From the NCBI GenBank assembly GCA_052389435.1, contig JBQTIB010000074.1, positions 1 through 64,000 of the forward strand: a DNA stretch of 64,000 bases, in the 5' to 3' direction. The notes below the pieces were generated by a model. It saw nothing but the letters and a program-made list of their open reading frames with translations, did not search any database and was not told where the DNA came from. The DNA comes from JBQTKD01 sp052389435. Its GTDB lineage: Bacteria; Actinomycetota; Actinomycetes; Sporichthyales; Sporichthyaceae. Of the stretch, positions 50,889 through 59,131 are shown in pieces. Numbering within the stretch: position 1 is the stretch's first letter; the number at the start of each line of letters is the position of its first letter. A program made the position numbers and the translations under genes.

Positions 50889-51961
50889 GCCGTCGCTCCG
50901 TCCAGGAGTTCCAGCGCCGCCGCGACGGCCTGCTCGGTGTTCCGAGCCAGCCTCACTCCGCCGAGCGCGCCGAGGTAGGCGCGGTGGATGTCGCCGATCT
51001 TTCCGTTGCTGTTGTCGATCGCCACGGTCGGCACGCCCACGAGCCGGCCGAGCACGGCGGCGTGCAGTCGGTCGGTGACGAGGACCTGGCCGCGGCGCAC
51101 GATGCGATAGGCCGAGGCGCGGTTGAGTTCGGCGATGCCCGCGTATCCGGCGGCGATCGCATCGACGACGGCGGGAGCGACGATCGGCACCACGCGGGCC
51201 ACGTCCTCGGGCAGCCGGCACCCGCGGTAGGCGACGTTCCACGGCCCGCGCAGCTGCCAGTCGCGCCGCTCGAGGTCGACCCACTCGGGGAAGTCGAACC
51301 GCGGACGGGTGGACTCGGAGTCGGTGCGCGCCAGCAGGACGACGTCGTGCTGGGCAACCCGCGGTTGCAGGTCCTCGCCGAGACCGAGGGCCATGTCGGG
51401 ACAGAACACGGTCTGGGCGCCGGGGAAGTATTCCCGGCAGCGCGCCTCGGCCGCGTGGTCGCGCGCCAGCAGCACGAGGTCCTGGTGCGCCCCGAACACC
51501 TTCTGAGCCTGCGTCAGAGTTTCTTCCCGGGCGAACTCGACGCTCTGCGGGAGCTGCACGATGCGACGGTCGGCGAAGGTCTCCACAATCAGCTCGCGGA
51601 AGCGGTGGTGCAGCGGATAGCGGTCCCCGAGGTTTCCGCCACCCTGAATGAGGATGGGCCCGGAGGGAACGCGTCGGCGCAGCTCCTCGGGTTGGAAGTG
51701 CAGGGTCGTTGCGACATAGCGCACCCGAACGCCGAGGCGGGCGAGGTAGCGCATCGTGCCGAGCCAGATGAGCGCGTCCCCGGCGTTCTGGTGCCGCGGA
51801 AAGTCCAGGACGGCGACTTCGGATCCCGGTTCCACGAACTGCTTGAGCACGTGCAGGGTCTGCTGCTGCAGGGCTCCCACGGTCAAGGGCGCAACCGGCG
51901 GAGCAGCCGCGGCGCCCGTTTGCTTCGGAATGAGATTCGTCGACCTGCTGACCACCGGCAC
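50885..51961 (-). CDS. Polysaccharide pyruvyl transferase
   Basis: About 358 residues. It matches the polysaccharide pyruvyltransferase family, which adds a pyruvate ketal from phosphoenolpyruvate to a sugar: FPRHQNAGDALIWLGTM, GPILIQGGGNLGDRYP, RIVQLPQSVEF and LVTDRLHAAVLGRLVGVP, with the NSNGKI motif near the end. GTG 51961 is preferred because GGGGGTG stands 6 bases before it; GTG 52060 would add 33 low-complexity residues and has no ribosome site. Pyruvylation adds negative charge to exopolysaccharides. It heads a three-gene unit with GT14 and the hydrolase. Confidence 0.88.
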   Translation of the reverse strand: MPVVSRSTNLIPKQTGAAAAPPVAPLTVGALQQQTLHVLKQFVEPGSEVAVLDFPRHQNAGDALIWLGTMRYLARLGVRVRYVATTLHFQPEELRRRVPSGPILIQGGGNLGDRYPLHHRFRELIVETFADRRIVQLPQSVEFAREETLTQAQKVFGAHQDLVLLARDHAAEARCREYFPGAQTVFCPDMALGLGEDLQPRVAQHDVVLLARTDSESTRPRFDFPEWVDLERRDWQLRGPWNVAYRGCRLPEDVARVVPIVAPAVVDAIAAGYAGIAELNRASAYRIVRRGQVLVTDRLHAAVLGRLVGVPTVAIDNSNGKIGDIHRAYLGALGGVRLARNTEQAVAAALELLDGATA

Positions 51962-52287
51962 CTCGGCACCCCCGCCTACGGACTCGAGGGCCCCCGTCGA
52001 ACCCCCGTTCCCGCGGACGATAGCCACGGCCCGGAAACTGAAAAGGGCGCCTTGCGCCACTAGTGGGAACGGCCCGACTTCACACCTTGCCTGGGCCGTT
52101 CGGGTGAACGGCGAGGGTAGCCCCGACAGTTCGTCTGACGGACCGTAAGCCAGGAAAATTTACGTGCGGTTCCGCGAGCCATTGCGCATTCGCAGCCTTC
52201 TGCCACCCGAAGGGACCAACGGCGTCCGGACGCGGATGTCCTGCGTGGTCTGATGATCGAACTGCAAAGAATCCGTGGGGGATCTTC
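51962..52287. promoter_or_regulatory. Divergent promoter region between pyruvyl transferase and licD-like gene
   Basis: A 326-bp stretch (227 bp if the pyruvyl transferase starts at 52060). A GTTCGTCTGACGGAC element lies near 52130. The segment around 52155 (AAAATTTACG) is AT-rich and may be a promoter. GGGGGAT precedes the licD-type start. No firm operator was found. Confidence 0.35.
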
Positions 52288-53217
52288 GTGAGAGACGACG
52301 CCGGCATGCACTCGACCGACCTGGCGGTGACCGAGGGCGTCGCCTTCCTTCCCGCGCAGCGCTCGCGATCGCAGGCGACCGGTTCGCCCATGAACGCCAC
52401 CGACGTGCGCCTGGCGCAGTTGGAGATCCTGCGCCGGGTCGACGCCTTCGCCACCGCCCACGGCCTGCGCTACTACCTGACCTACGGCAGCCTGCTCGGC
52501 GCCATCCGGCACGGCGGCTTCATTCCGTGGGACGACGACGTCGACGTGATGATGCCCCGTTCCGACTACGAGGTCTTCGTCGCGACCTTCGACGCCGAAC
52601 CCGCCAACGCCGGGTACCGGGTGCAGGCGAACTCCAACACGGCCGACTGGCCCTATCCCTCCGCCAAGGTGGGCGATGTGGGCACGACTCTGCACGAGGG
52701 TCGACACGACCCGGCCGGGCTCGGAGTCAACCTCGACGTCTTTCCCGTCGACGGCCTGCCGAACTCCCGGTGGGCTCGGGCCCTGGACCGGCGAACGATC
52801 GACGTCCTGCGCCGGGTCCACGCCGCGAAGATGGCCGCGCCGCGCGCGGGACGCGCGCCGTGGAAGAACGCCCTGCTGGCCCTGGCCCGCGTGCTGCTCG
52901 CGCCGATCGGCGCCCACCGCCTCGCGCAGGCCTGGAACGCCCGCGCGGCCCGACCGATCGGCAAGGGCACCACCGCCGCCGGCATCCGCGTCGGCAGCTA
53001 CGACTGGGCGGTGCCGACCGCCGCGCTCGGCGACGGCGTGGAGGTGAAGTTCGCGGGCATGGCGCTGCGGGCTCCGGCCGACTTCGACCTCGTGCTGCGC
53101 ACGATGTTCGGCGACTACCTGGTGCTGCCGCCGGAGGATCGGCGCGTCTCCCACCACACGTTCACCGCCCATCGGGGGCCGTGCTCGGCCAAGCTCGACC
53201 CGCCGTGCCCGGCCTAG
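52288..53217 (+). CDS. LicD-family phosphotransferase
   Basis: A 309-residue protein of the LicD/fukutin nucleotidyltransferase fold. The signature is YYLTYGSLLGAIRHGGFIPW followed by DDDVDVMMPRSDYE, whose Asp residues bind metal. LicD enzymes move phosphocholine or a similar phosphoryl alcohol from a CDP donor to surface sugars. No choline uptake or CDP-choline gene is seen, so the donor is unknown. GTG 52288 has GGGGGAT upstream. The flippase at 53205 overlaps its end by 13 bases. Confidence 0.9.
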   Translation: MRDDAGMHSTDLAVTEGVAFLPAQRSRSQATGSPMNATDVRLAQLEILRRVDAFATAHGLRYYLTYGSLLGAIRHGGFIPWDDDVDVMMPRSDYEVFVATFDAEPANAGYRVQANSNTADWPYPSAKVGDVGTTLHEGRHDPAGLGVNLDVFPVDGLPNSRWARALDRRTIDVLRRVHAAKMAAPRAGRAPWKNALLALARVLLAPIGAHRLAQAWNARAARPIGKGTTAAGIRVGSYDWAVPTAALGDGVEVKFAGMALRAPADFDLVLRTMFGDYLVLPPEDRRVSHHTFTAHRGPCSAKLDPPCPA

Positions 53218-54515
53218 CGAGGCCAGCGCGCGCGCGAAGCCGCGCCATGGCGGCACTGGTGGACCAGGCGGTCTGCAGCGCAGGGAACTTCGTCGTGCTC
53301 CTCGCCGCACTGCACCTGCTCGATCTCCGCGGTGTCGGTTCCTACACGCTCGCCTACGGCTGCGCGATGTGGGTGCTCGCGATCGTCCGGCCGCTGATCC
53401 TGGAACCGACGATGATCCGTTTCGCGGCGGCGTCGCCGCGCCAACGTCGGATCGCCACCTCCCGGTCCGCAGGCGCGGCCGCGGGCATCGGCTTCGCGCT
53501 CGCCGCCGTGTGCGCGGCCATTTCGACGGTGCTCCCCGGTGCGGCTGCGGCCATCGTTCTCGGCGCGGGACTGGCGATGCCCACGCTGCTCGTGCAGGAC
53601 GCCTGGCGGTACGCCTTCTTCACCGCCGGCCGCCCGTGGGCCGCCGTGGTCAACGACGGTGCGTGCCTGGTCGCCATCGCCGCACTCCTGATCGGCGCCG
53701 GAGTCCTGGCCGACCCGGGACCCGGTCTGCTGTTGGGCCTGTGGGGTCTCGGGCTCGGGGCGGGCACCGTCCTGGGGTGCTGGCAGCTCAAGGTGTTTCC
53801 CGACTTCGCGCGCGGGCCACGCATGTTGCGCCAGCATCGCGACCTCGGCCTCCCGCTCGCCGGCGCCGCACTGGTGGTGCAGGGCGCGAGTCGCGTCGCG
53901 TTGATCGTCGTCGGCGTCTCGGCCGGAATGCCGGCGGTGGGTCAGATCTACGCGGCCCTGGCCCTGATGACTCCGGTGAACGTGCTGCTGCTGGCGGCGC
54001 CCACCTTCGCGGTGCCGGAGACGGTACGCCGCCTCGAGCACGGCGCCGCGGTGGTCCGCCGGTACCTCGTGCTGCTGTCGGTCGCGCTCGCCACCCTGGT
54101 GCTCGCCTTCGCCGTGGTCACCCGCCTGCTGCCCGAGGGCCTAGGGCGCCTCTACGCGGGAGAGAACTGGGAGCACGCCACCGCGACGCTGTGGCCCGTG
54201 GCGTGCTGGGTCGCAGCGACGGCCGCCTACGCAGGCGCCAAGGTCGGACTGCAGGCGCGCGCGCAGGCCACGCTCATCGCACGCCTGAGCCTCGCGCAGG
54301 GCGTGCTGCAACTCACCGCGTCGGTCGCGGGCCTCGCGGTGTTCGGCGTCTCCGGCGCCGCCTGGGGCCTGGCGCTCGGCACGGCGCTGGGCGCTGCGCT
54401 CTGGTGGATCCTCGCCCAGCGTTCCCTTCCCGACGGGCGGATTCCCCGGCAGGCCCGGCGAGCCGTGCGGACTCCGGCGAAGAATGCCCGCGTAGCCGCA
54501 ACCGATATGGCCTGA
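53205..54515 (+). CDS. Polysaccharide flippase-like membrane protein (paralogue 3)
   Basis: A 436-residue protein with about 12 hydrophobic segments, the third of the family (others at 33313 and 47172): MAALVDQAVCSAGNFVVLLA, DAWRYAFFTAGRPWAAVVND and LRQHRDLGLPLAGAALV. GTG 53205 overlaps the licD-like gene and gives an N-terminus like those of its paralogues; ATG 53247 is the alternative. It pairs with the licD-type enzyme as the paralogue at 47172 pairs with the acyltransferase. Confidence 0.83.
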   Translation: MPGLARPARARSRAMAALVDQAVCSAGNFVVLLAALHLLDLRGVGSYTLAYGCAMWVLAIVRPLILEPTMIRFAAASPRQRRIATSRSAGAAAGIGFALAAVCAAISTVLPGAAAAIVLGAGLAMPTLLVQDAWRYAFFTAGRPWAAVVNDGACLVAIAALLIGAGVLADPGPGLLLGLWGLGLGAGTVLGCWQLKVFPDFARGPRMLRQHRDLGLPLAGAALVVQGASRVALIVVGVSAGMPAVGQIYAALALMTPVNVLLLAAPTFAVPETVRRLEHGAAVVRRYLVLLSVALATLVLAFAVVTRLLPEGLGRLYAGENWEHATATLWPVACWVAATAAYAGAKVGLQARAQATLIARLSLAQGVLQLTASVAGLAVFGVSGAAWGLALGTALGAALWWILAQRSLPDGRIPRQARRAVRTPAKNARVAATDMA

Positions 54516-54631
54516 CTGCCCCTCAGAATCCATATATTTCGGGCATTCCCCGCCCCAACGATTTCTCCAAGCCCCGGCCCGCGCCCTGCGCCCTGTGCTT
54601 GCATGGAAGCGGATCGATCGGGAGGGGACCC

Positions 54632-56275
54632 GTGAGCTACCGCTTGGGAATCGAACTCGGCCGCACGCGCACCGTGGCCGTGGTCGTGCACGACGGTCAG
54701 GCGCCGCGGCCGTTGCCGCTGGGCGGAAGCGGCCCGCACGGCGCCGTCGCCGCCATGCCGACGGCCCTGTTCCTGGAACGTCGCGGGGCGATCAGCTGCG
54801 GCCGACGGGCGACCGAACTCGCCGTTGTCGAACCCGAGCGCCTGTTGGTCGGCTTCCTCGACCGGATCGGCTCCGGCGAACCCCTGCGCATCGGCAGCGG
54901 CTCCGACGCGACCACCCACCACGCCCAGGACGTGGCCGCGGCCGTCGTCGCCTGGGTCATCGCCCACGCCGGCGAACTCGAGGGCGCCCCTCCCGCCGCG
55001 GTGGCCGTGGCCCTGCCCGCGGATCTCGGCGATCGGCGCACCACCGAACCGTTCAAGAAGGCCCTCGCCGCGCAGCGCCTGGACCACGTGCTCCTGGTGG
55101 AGGAGTACTTCGCCGCCGGGCGCCTCTACACCCACGCCCTGAAACCGAGCCCCGGTCAGGCGTTCGCGACGTTCGTCGTCGGTGCCAGCGGCGTCCGCGC
55201 GGCGGTTCTGCGCGGCGATCTGGACGGCAACGTCTGGCCGCTGGGACGGCCCGCCGCCCGTGCGGACGTGGGCGGCGACGCCTTCGACGCGGCGGTGCTG
55301 CATCGAGTGCTCGCCGAGGTCGGCGTATCGGCCGAGCACGTGACGGCCAACGCCTCCGACGCGGCGGCCCTGCGCGGTGCCTGCCGCCGGCTGCGCGAGC
55401 AGCTCTCGACCGAGGAGTCGGCCGAACTCGGAATCGCCCTGCGCGACCGGGTCGCGCCGGCGACCCTGTCCCGCGAGGAGTTCGAGGCGCAGATCCGCGG
55501 CGCCGTGGCCGCCGGCGCCGACCTGCTCGACGAGGTCGTCGCCGACGCCGGCATCCGCCGCGAGGACGTCGCCGCGATCCTGCTCTGCGGCGACGCCGCG
55601 GCCACGCCCGCCATCGCCCGCGAGCTCGGCGCCCGCTTCGGCGCCGACGTGCACCTGGTGCGCGAGCCCGATCCCTCCTTGACCGTCGCAGCCGGCGCAG
55701 CCCTCGGCCTTCCGGCGCCTGCGGCACCGACGGCTGCCCCCGAACCCGCCGCTCCCCCCGCCCAGAAGACGCGCACGCTGCGGCCCGCGCTGGCCTCCGC
55801 CGTGCGCGCCGAGGGTGCCCCGCGCCTGCGGCCGCCCGCGACGACGCCGGCGCGGCAGGCCCCGGCCGGCAACCGCGGCCCGGTCCAGCAGCCGACGGTG
55901 GGGACCGGCCGGCCGATTCGCCCGAACGAGCCCAAGGGCGCACCGCGGCGCAACCAGGTCGCGCTGCTCGGCCTGGACTCCGGAGCGCGAACGACCCCGC
56001 GCTACGCGACGGGTTCGCTCAGCGTCGTCCCGGGGCGCGAGCTCGGCACCGTCGAGGACCTGCTCGAGGTTCCCGGTCCGCGCCGCATCGCCGCCGCGCG
56101 GGAACTGGAGGCCAGGACCGAGGCCCAGTTCTCCGAGGTCGACGGCCACGAGGTGGACGAGCGCACCCTCGGCCAGCGCGCCCGCTCGATGATGACGCCC
56201 ACCCGCGTCCTCGCGCTCGGCGCGCTGACCACCGCGGTGTTCGTCGGTTCCAACGCCTGGCTGCACGTCCAGTAG
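54632..56275 (+). CDS. Degenerate Hsp70-like protein with C-terminal membrane tail
   Basis: A 547-residue protein whose first 370 residues follow the Hsp70 ATPase fold but with altered motifs. Phosphate-1 reads LGIELGRTRTVAVV in place of GIDLGTTxS, phosphate-2 reads FVVGASGVRAAVL in place of DLGGGTFD, and the adenosine motif reads ILLCGDAAATPAIA in place of GGSSRIP. ATP hydrolysis is therefore unlikely. A disordered Pro/Arg-rich linker follows, then a single C-terminal hydrophobic segment (VLALGALTTAVFVGSNAWL) ending in HVQ. GTG 54632 has GGAGGGG upstream. It is a distant relative of the intact protein at 21522 and faces a coiled-coil membrane protein. It may be an adaptor for the intact Hsp70-like protein. 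Confidence 0.8.
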   Translation: MSYRLGIELGRTRTVAVVVHDGQAPRPLPLGGSGPHGAVAAMPTALFLERRGAISCGRRATELAVVEPERLLVGFLDRIGSGEPLRIGSGSDATTHHAQDVAAAVVAWVIAHAGELEGAPPAAVAVALPADLGDRRTTEPFKKALAAQRLDHVLLVEEYFAAGRLYTHALKPSPGQAFATFVVGASGVRAAVLRGDLDGNVWPLGRPAARADVGGDAFDAAVLHRVLAEVGVSAEHVTANASDAAALRGACRRLREQLSTEESAELGIALRDRVAPATLSREEFEAQIRGAVAAGADLLDEVVADAGIRREDVAAILLCGDAAATPAIARELGARFGADVHLVREPDPSLTVAAGAALGLPAPAAPTAAPEPAAPPAQKTRTLRPALASAVRAEGAPRLRPPATTPARQAPAGNRGPVQQPTVGTGRPIRPNEPKGAPRRNQVALLGLDSGARTTPRYATGSLSVVPGRELGTVEDLLEVPGPRRIAAARELEARTEAQFSEVDGHEVDERTLGQRARSMMTPTRVLALGALTTAVFVGSNAWLHVQ

Positions 56276-56296
56276 CCGGCCCGCGCCGAAAACCCG

Positions 56297-56342
56297 GACG
56301 TCCGACCGACGGTGGCCCATAGGCCACGATCGGTCGGACGTC
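56297..56342. terminator. Bidirectional terminator hairpin
   Basis: GACGTCCGACCGA (56297-56309) and TCGGTCGGACGTC (56330-56342) form a perfect 13-bp stem, with an inner GTGGCC/GGCCAC stem. It lies between two convergent genes and should end both transcripts. Confidence 0.8.
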
Positions 56343-56347
56343 GTGCG

Positions 56348-56995
56348 TCAGGCGGAGCGCGCGATCTCGGCTGCGTCGAACTCCATGGCGATCGTGTCGT
56401 CGTGCATCGTCAGGTCCAGCTCGCCGCCGTTGCCGAGGTTGGCGATCCAGGTGGTGACCCAGTCCGGCTCGACGTCGACGGCCCCGGTGGTCTCGAAGCT
56501 GGCGAGCACGGCCGCGGCCGCCTCGAACGCGGCGGCGGTGAGCATGCGCTGCTCCTGGGCCTCCCGCTCGGCCAGCACCGCCCGAGCACGCTCGGCGCGA
56601 GCGCGCCGCACGATCTCGTCGGCCTCGGCCTTGTCGGCCCGCAGCTGCACGACCTCGGCCCGCAGGGCGACCGACTCCCTGCCGAACGTCTCGAGCTGCG
56701 TCTGCAGTCCCGCGATCGAGGTCTGCAGGGACGTCAGCTGTTCGGAGAACACGTTCTCGTCGCGGCGGCGCATCGACTCCGACAGCGAGATCTCCCGCTG
56801 GTAGCGGCGGCCCCGTCGGGCGCTATGGGCGATGAGCCCGAGGGCGAGCACCCAGGACGCAACCACTGCGAGCTGCAGCACCTGCGTGGTGCCCTGGACG
56901 AGAGCGAGCGCCAGGCCCGCGGTGACCATCGACCCGAGAGTGACCGGAGCGATGAGCGAGACGGCGAGGGACTGGCGGTGGCGACCACGTGTCAT
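56348..56995 (-). CDS. Two-helix membrane protein with long coiled coil
   Basis: A 215-residue protein. Two hydrophobic segments near the N-terminus (LIAPVTLGSMVTAGLALAL and LAVVASWVLALGLIAHSA) are followed by a long charged heptad-like helix (about residues 75-150, rich in Glu, Arg, Leu and Ala), then a small acidic domain ending DDTIAMEFDAAEIARSA. No family was recognised. ATG 56995 is used. It is convergent with the degenerate Hsp70-like gene across a shared terminator, and 60 bp from DUF3180. A role as membrane scaffold is only suggested by shape. Confidence 0.7.
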   Translation of the reverse strand: MTRGRHRQSLAVSLIAPVTLGSMVTAGLALALVQGTTQVLQLAVVASWVLALGLIAHSARRGRRYQREISLSESMRRRDENVFSEQLTSLQTSIAGLQTQLETFGRESVALRAEVVQLRADKAEADEIVRRARAERARAVLAEREAQEQRMLTAAAFEAAAAVLASFETTGAVDVEPDWVTTWIANLGNGGELDLTMHDDTIAMEFDAAEIARSA

Positions 56996-57055
56996 GTGGT
57001 GAAAAGTAACGGTTGTGACTCGTGGTTCTGATGAGGCGCGCCGGGACGCGCCGGG

Positions 57056-57571
57056 TCAGGCCTGGTTGCGCGGGTGCGGCATCGCGTTGGAGGTGACCGA
57101 CGGGTCTCCGGGAACGCGGCACACGTGCTCGAGGAACAGCGCGGCTGCGACGAGCCCGAGACCTGCTGCGGCGGCCAATCCGCTGTAGGCGGCGAGCTCC
57201 CCGTACCCGGGTTCGTCGAGGTTGGCGGCCAGGAACAGGGCATACCCGCCGTAGAGACCCACGACCCCGGCACCGACCGGGGAGCTCGCTCGGGCCAGCA
57301 CGCCGTACCGCGCGACCGTCAACGGGTTCAGCGCCACGGCGTCCGGGCGCCGCTCGCGCGAGGCGCGCAGCCGCGAACGGGTCGTCAGGGCCAGGGTCAG
57401 CACGATCGCGGCGAACAGCACCAGAACGAGGAAGGCCGAGGGCGGGACGTCCGGCATCGTTCCGCCCCGGCCGTCGAACACCAGGCCGCCGCCCCAGCCC
57501 AGCGCGCCGACGACCGTCGCGATGGCGACCAGGACCTGCCAGCGGGTACCCCGCAGCGGTTGCGACTGCAT
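57056..57571 (-). CDS. DUF3180 membrane protein
   Basis: A 171-residue protein with four hydrophobic segments and the DUF3180 pattern ALNPLTVARYGVLARASSPVGAGVVGLY. It regularly follows folK in actinobacteria, as here (8 bp after the folK stop at 57580). Its function is unknown. ATG 57571 is clear. Confidence 0.85.
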   Translation of the reverse strand: MQSQPLRGTRWQVLVAIATVVGALGWGGGLVFDGRGGTMPDVPPSAFLVLVLFAAIVLTLALTTRSRLRASRERRPDAVALNPLTVARYGVLARASSPVGAGVVGLYGGYALFLAANLDEPGYGELAAYSGLAAAAGLGLVAAALFLEHVCRVPGDPSVTSNAMPHPRNQA

Positions 57572-57579
57572 GGAGTGGA

Positions 57580-58146
57580 TCAGGCGGGCAGGTCGAGCGC
57601 GACGTCGGGGACCCGGCGGATCGTGCCCATGTCGACCGACTGCAGCAGGTCCACCAACTTGCCCTTGGTGACCAGTTCGCCGTCCGGCTCCATGTCGTAC
57701 CAGGGCGCGAGCACGAAGGCGCGCTCGTGGGCGCGCGGGTGCGGGAGCGTGATGGCCGGGTCGTCGAGGACCCGGTCCGCGAGCGCGATCACGTCGATGT
57801 CGAGGCGGCGCGGGCCGCGGCGGTCTTCGCCGAGCCGAGCGCGGCCGAAGGCCTCCTCGACCGCGTGGCAGCGCTCGAGCAGCGTTGCGCCGGACATCTC
57901 GGTGTCCACGATGAGAACGGCGTTGAGGAACTTGGGGCCGTCGTACTCGGTCTCGGGCAGCGTCTCGTAGATCGGCGAGACGCTCAGGCCCCAGATGCCG
58001 GGGGCGTCCAGAATCGCGTCGACCGCGTTCTGCAGGTTCGCGACGCGGTCGCCGGAGTTGCTGCCGAGCGAGAGCACCGCCCGACGGATCGGCCGAAGCT
58101 GGCCGGTCAGGGTGTCGTCGATTTGGTAGGCCGGGGTGTCATTCAC
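57580..58146 (-). CDS. folK: 6-hydroxymethyl-7,8-dihydropterin pyrophosphokinase FolK
   Basis: FolK transfers pyrophosphate from ATP to 6-hydroxymethyl-dihydropterin, before FolP. The 188-residue protein shows VLSLGSNSGDRVANLQNAV, the product-loop YETLPETEYDGPKFLNAV and the metal-binding RRLDIDVIAL. GTG 58146 overlaps the folB stop by 4 bases; the longer frame upstream is a shadow. A short N-terminal extension of about 20 residues precedes the core. Confidence 0.95.
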   Translation of the reverse strand: MNDTPAYQIDDTLTGQLRPIRRAVLSLGSNSGDRVANLQNAVDAILDAPGIWGLSVSPIYETLPETEYDGPKFLNAVLIVDTEMSGATLLERCHAVEEAFGRARLGEDRRGPRRLDIDVIALADRVLDDPAITLPHPRAHERAFVLAPWYDMEPDGELVTKGKLVDLLQSVDMGTIRRVPDVALDLPA

Positions 58147-58505
58147 GAGCGACTCCGCGTGATCGTGACCGATACGTCGTCGAACGGCACAGCAACCGGG
58201 GCGCCCGGTTTGTGCACCGTGACCTCCACGCTCTCCACGCGAGGACGGGACAAGCACTCTGCGGCGATCCGGTCGGCGAGGGTCTCGATGAGCTTGACCG
58301 GCTCGCCCTCCACGAGGGCGACCACCCGATCGGCCAGGTCCGCGTAGTCGACCGTATCGGCCACGTCGTCGCTCTTCGCCGCCGGGCGGGTGTCGAGCCC
58401 GAGGTTCACGTCGACGAAGAACGGCTGGCCGAGAACCTGCTCCTCGGCGAGCACGCCGTGGCGGCCAAAGCCTCGTAGACCCCGCAGGGCGACCCGGTCG
58501 AGCAT
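58143..58505 (-). CDS. folB: Dihydroneopterin aldolase FolB
   Basis: FolB splits dihydroneopterin to 6-hydroxymethyl-dihydropterin and glycolaldehyde. The 120-residue protein has the family pattern LRGLRGFGRHGVLAEEQVLG (catalytic Glu), ADTVDYADLADRV, LIETLADRIA and VTVHKPGAPV (catalytic Lys). ATG 58505. Its 4-base overlap with folK means coupled translation. Confidence 0.95.
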   Translation of the reverse strand: MLDRVALRGLRGFGRHGVLAEEQVLGQPFFVDVNLGLDTRPAAKSDDVADTVDYADLADRVVALVEGEPVKLIETLADRIAAECLSRPRVESVEVTVHKPGAPVAVPFDDVSVTITRSRS

Positions 58506-58560
58506 GGCGCCAACCTACCCGGCGGGCCCCCTGTCGGCACCCGCCGGATGCTGAGAACCC

Positions 58561-58680
58561 AGGGAGTGCCCAGGAATGGGCGGCCTTCGTCGCGGACGTG
58601 CTGGGTCGTGTCCCTTGAATCCTGGCGGCGCGGACCGGCGCCACGACGACGCCCGGCGGCGTTGTCGCGGGACACTCCCT
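58561..58680. repeat. Imperfect inverted repeat between the SnoaL-like gene and folB
   Basis: AGGGAGTG (58561-58568) and CACTCCCT (58673-58680) are perfect outer arms of a 120-base unit with inner partial repeats (CCAGGAAT near 58571 and AATCCTGG near 58618). It fills the gap between the SnoaL-like stop and folB. A structured spacer or remnant of a small repeat element is possible. Confidence 0.4.
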
Positions 58681-59131
58681 AGTCCTCGTCGTCTTCGTTC
58701 ACACCCGCAAGAACCGGGGAGCCGTGGCGGACCCAGAGCCGCCAGCCGGCGTCGGTGCGGCGAAACAGGTTCGTCGCCACCCCGCGAGCGCCGGCGAACG
58801 CCGTGGAGTCGGCCCCGGACTCGTCGTCCTCGGCGGCGGTGATGATGTTCTCCACGCAGGTCAGCACGGCGAGGTCGCCCGCGAGCTCGAGTTCGACGTC
58901 GGTGATGACGAACTGGATGTAGGTGGTGTTGGCCATGATCATCGCCCAGGAGCGCAGGACCTCGTCCCGGCCGCGCAGCGTCGGCCAACCGGGGTGCACG
59001 CACACGACGGACTCGGAGTGCTCGCCGTCGATCCAGAGGGCGTCCATGCGGTCGAGGTCGCCGGCCTCGAAGGCGGCGTAGAGGTCCTCGTTCAGTTCGA
59101 CCAGACGCGCGCGATCGCCTGCTTCGCTCAT
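58679..59131 (-). CDS. SnoaL/NTF2-like protein of the folate operon
   Basis: A 150-residue NTF2-fold protein: LVELNEDLYAAFEAGDLDRM, VCVHPGWPTLRGRDEVLRSW and NLFRRTDAGWRLWVRHGSPV. It stands between folP and folB in many actinobacterial folate operons, but no reaction is known. ATG 59131 overlaps the folP stop (ATGA). It may bind a pterin or serve as a small accessory protein. Confidence 0.87.
   Translation of the reverse strand: MSEAGDRARLVELNEDLYAAFEAGDLDRMDALWIDGEHSESVVCVHPGWPTLRGRDEVLRSWAMIMANTTYIQFVITDVELELAGDLAVLTCVENIITAAEDDESGADSTAFAGARGVATNLFRRTDAGWRLWVRHGSPVLAGVNEDDED

Noticed and set aside
29248..54515. Whole exopolysaccharide locus as a recent horizontal island
   Set aside because: Base composition and codon use look like the rest of the window, and no integrase, tRNA end or insertion sequence is present. 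Only the AbiEi-like segment with its repeats looks separate.
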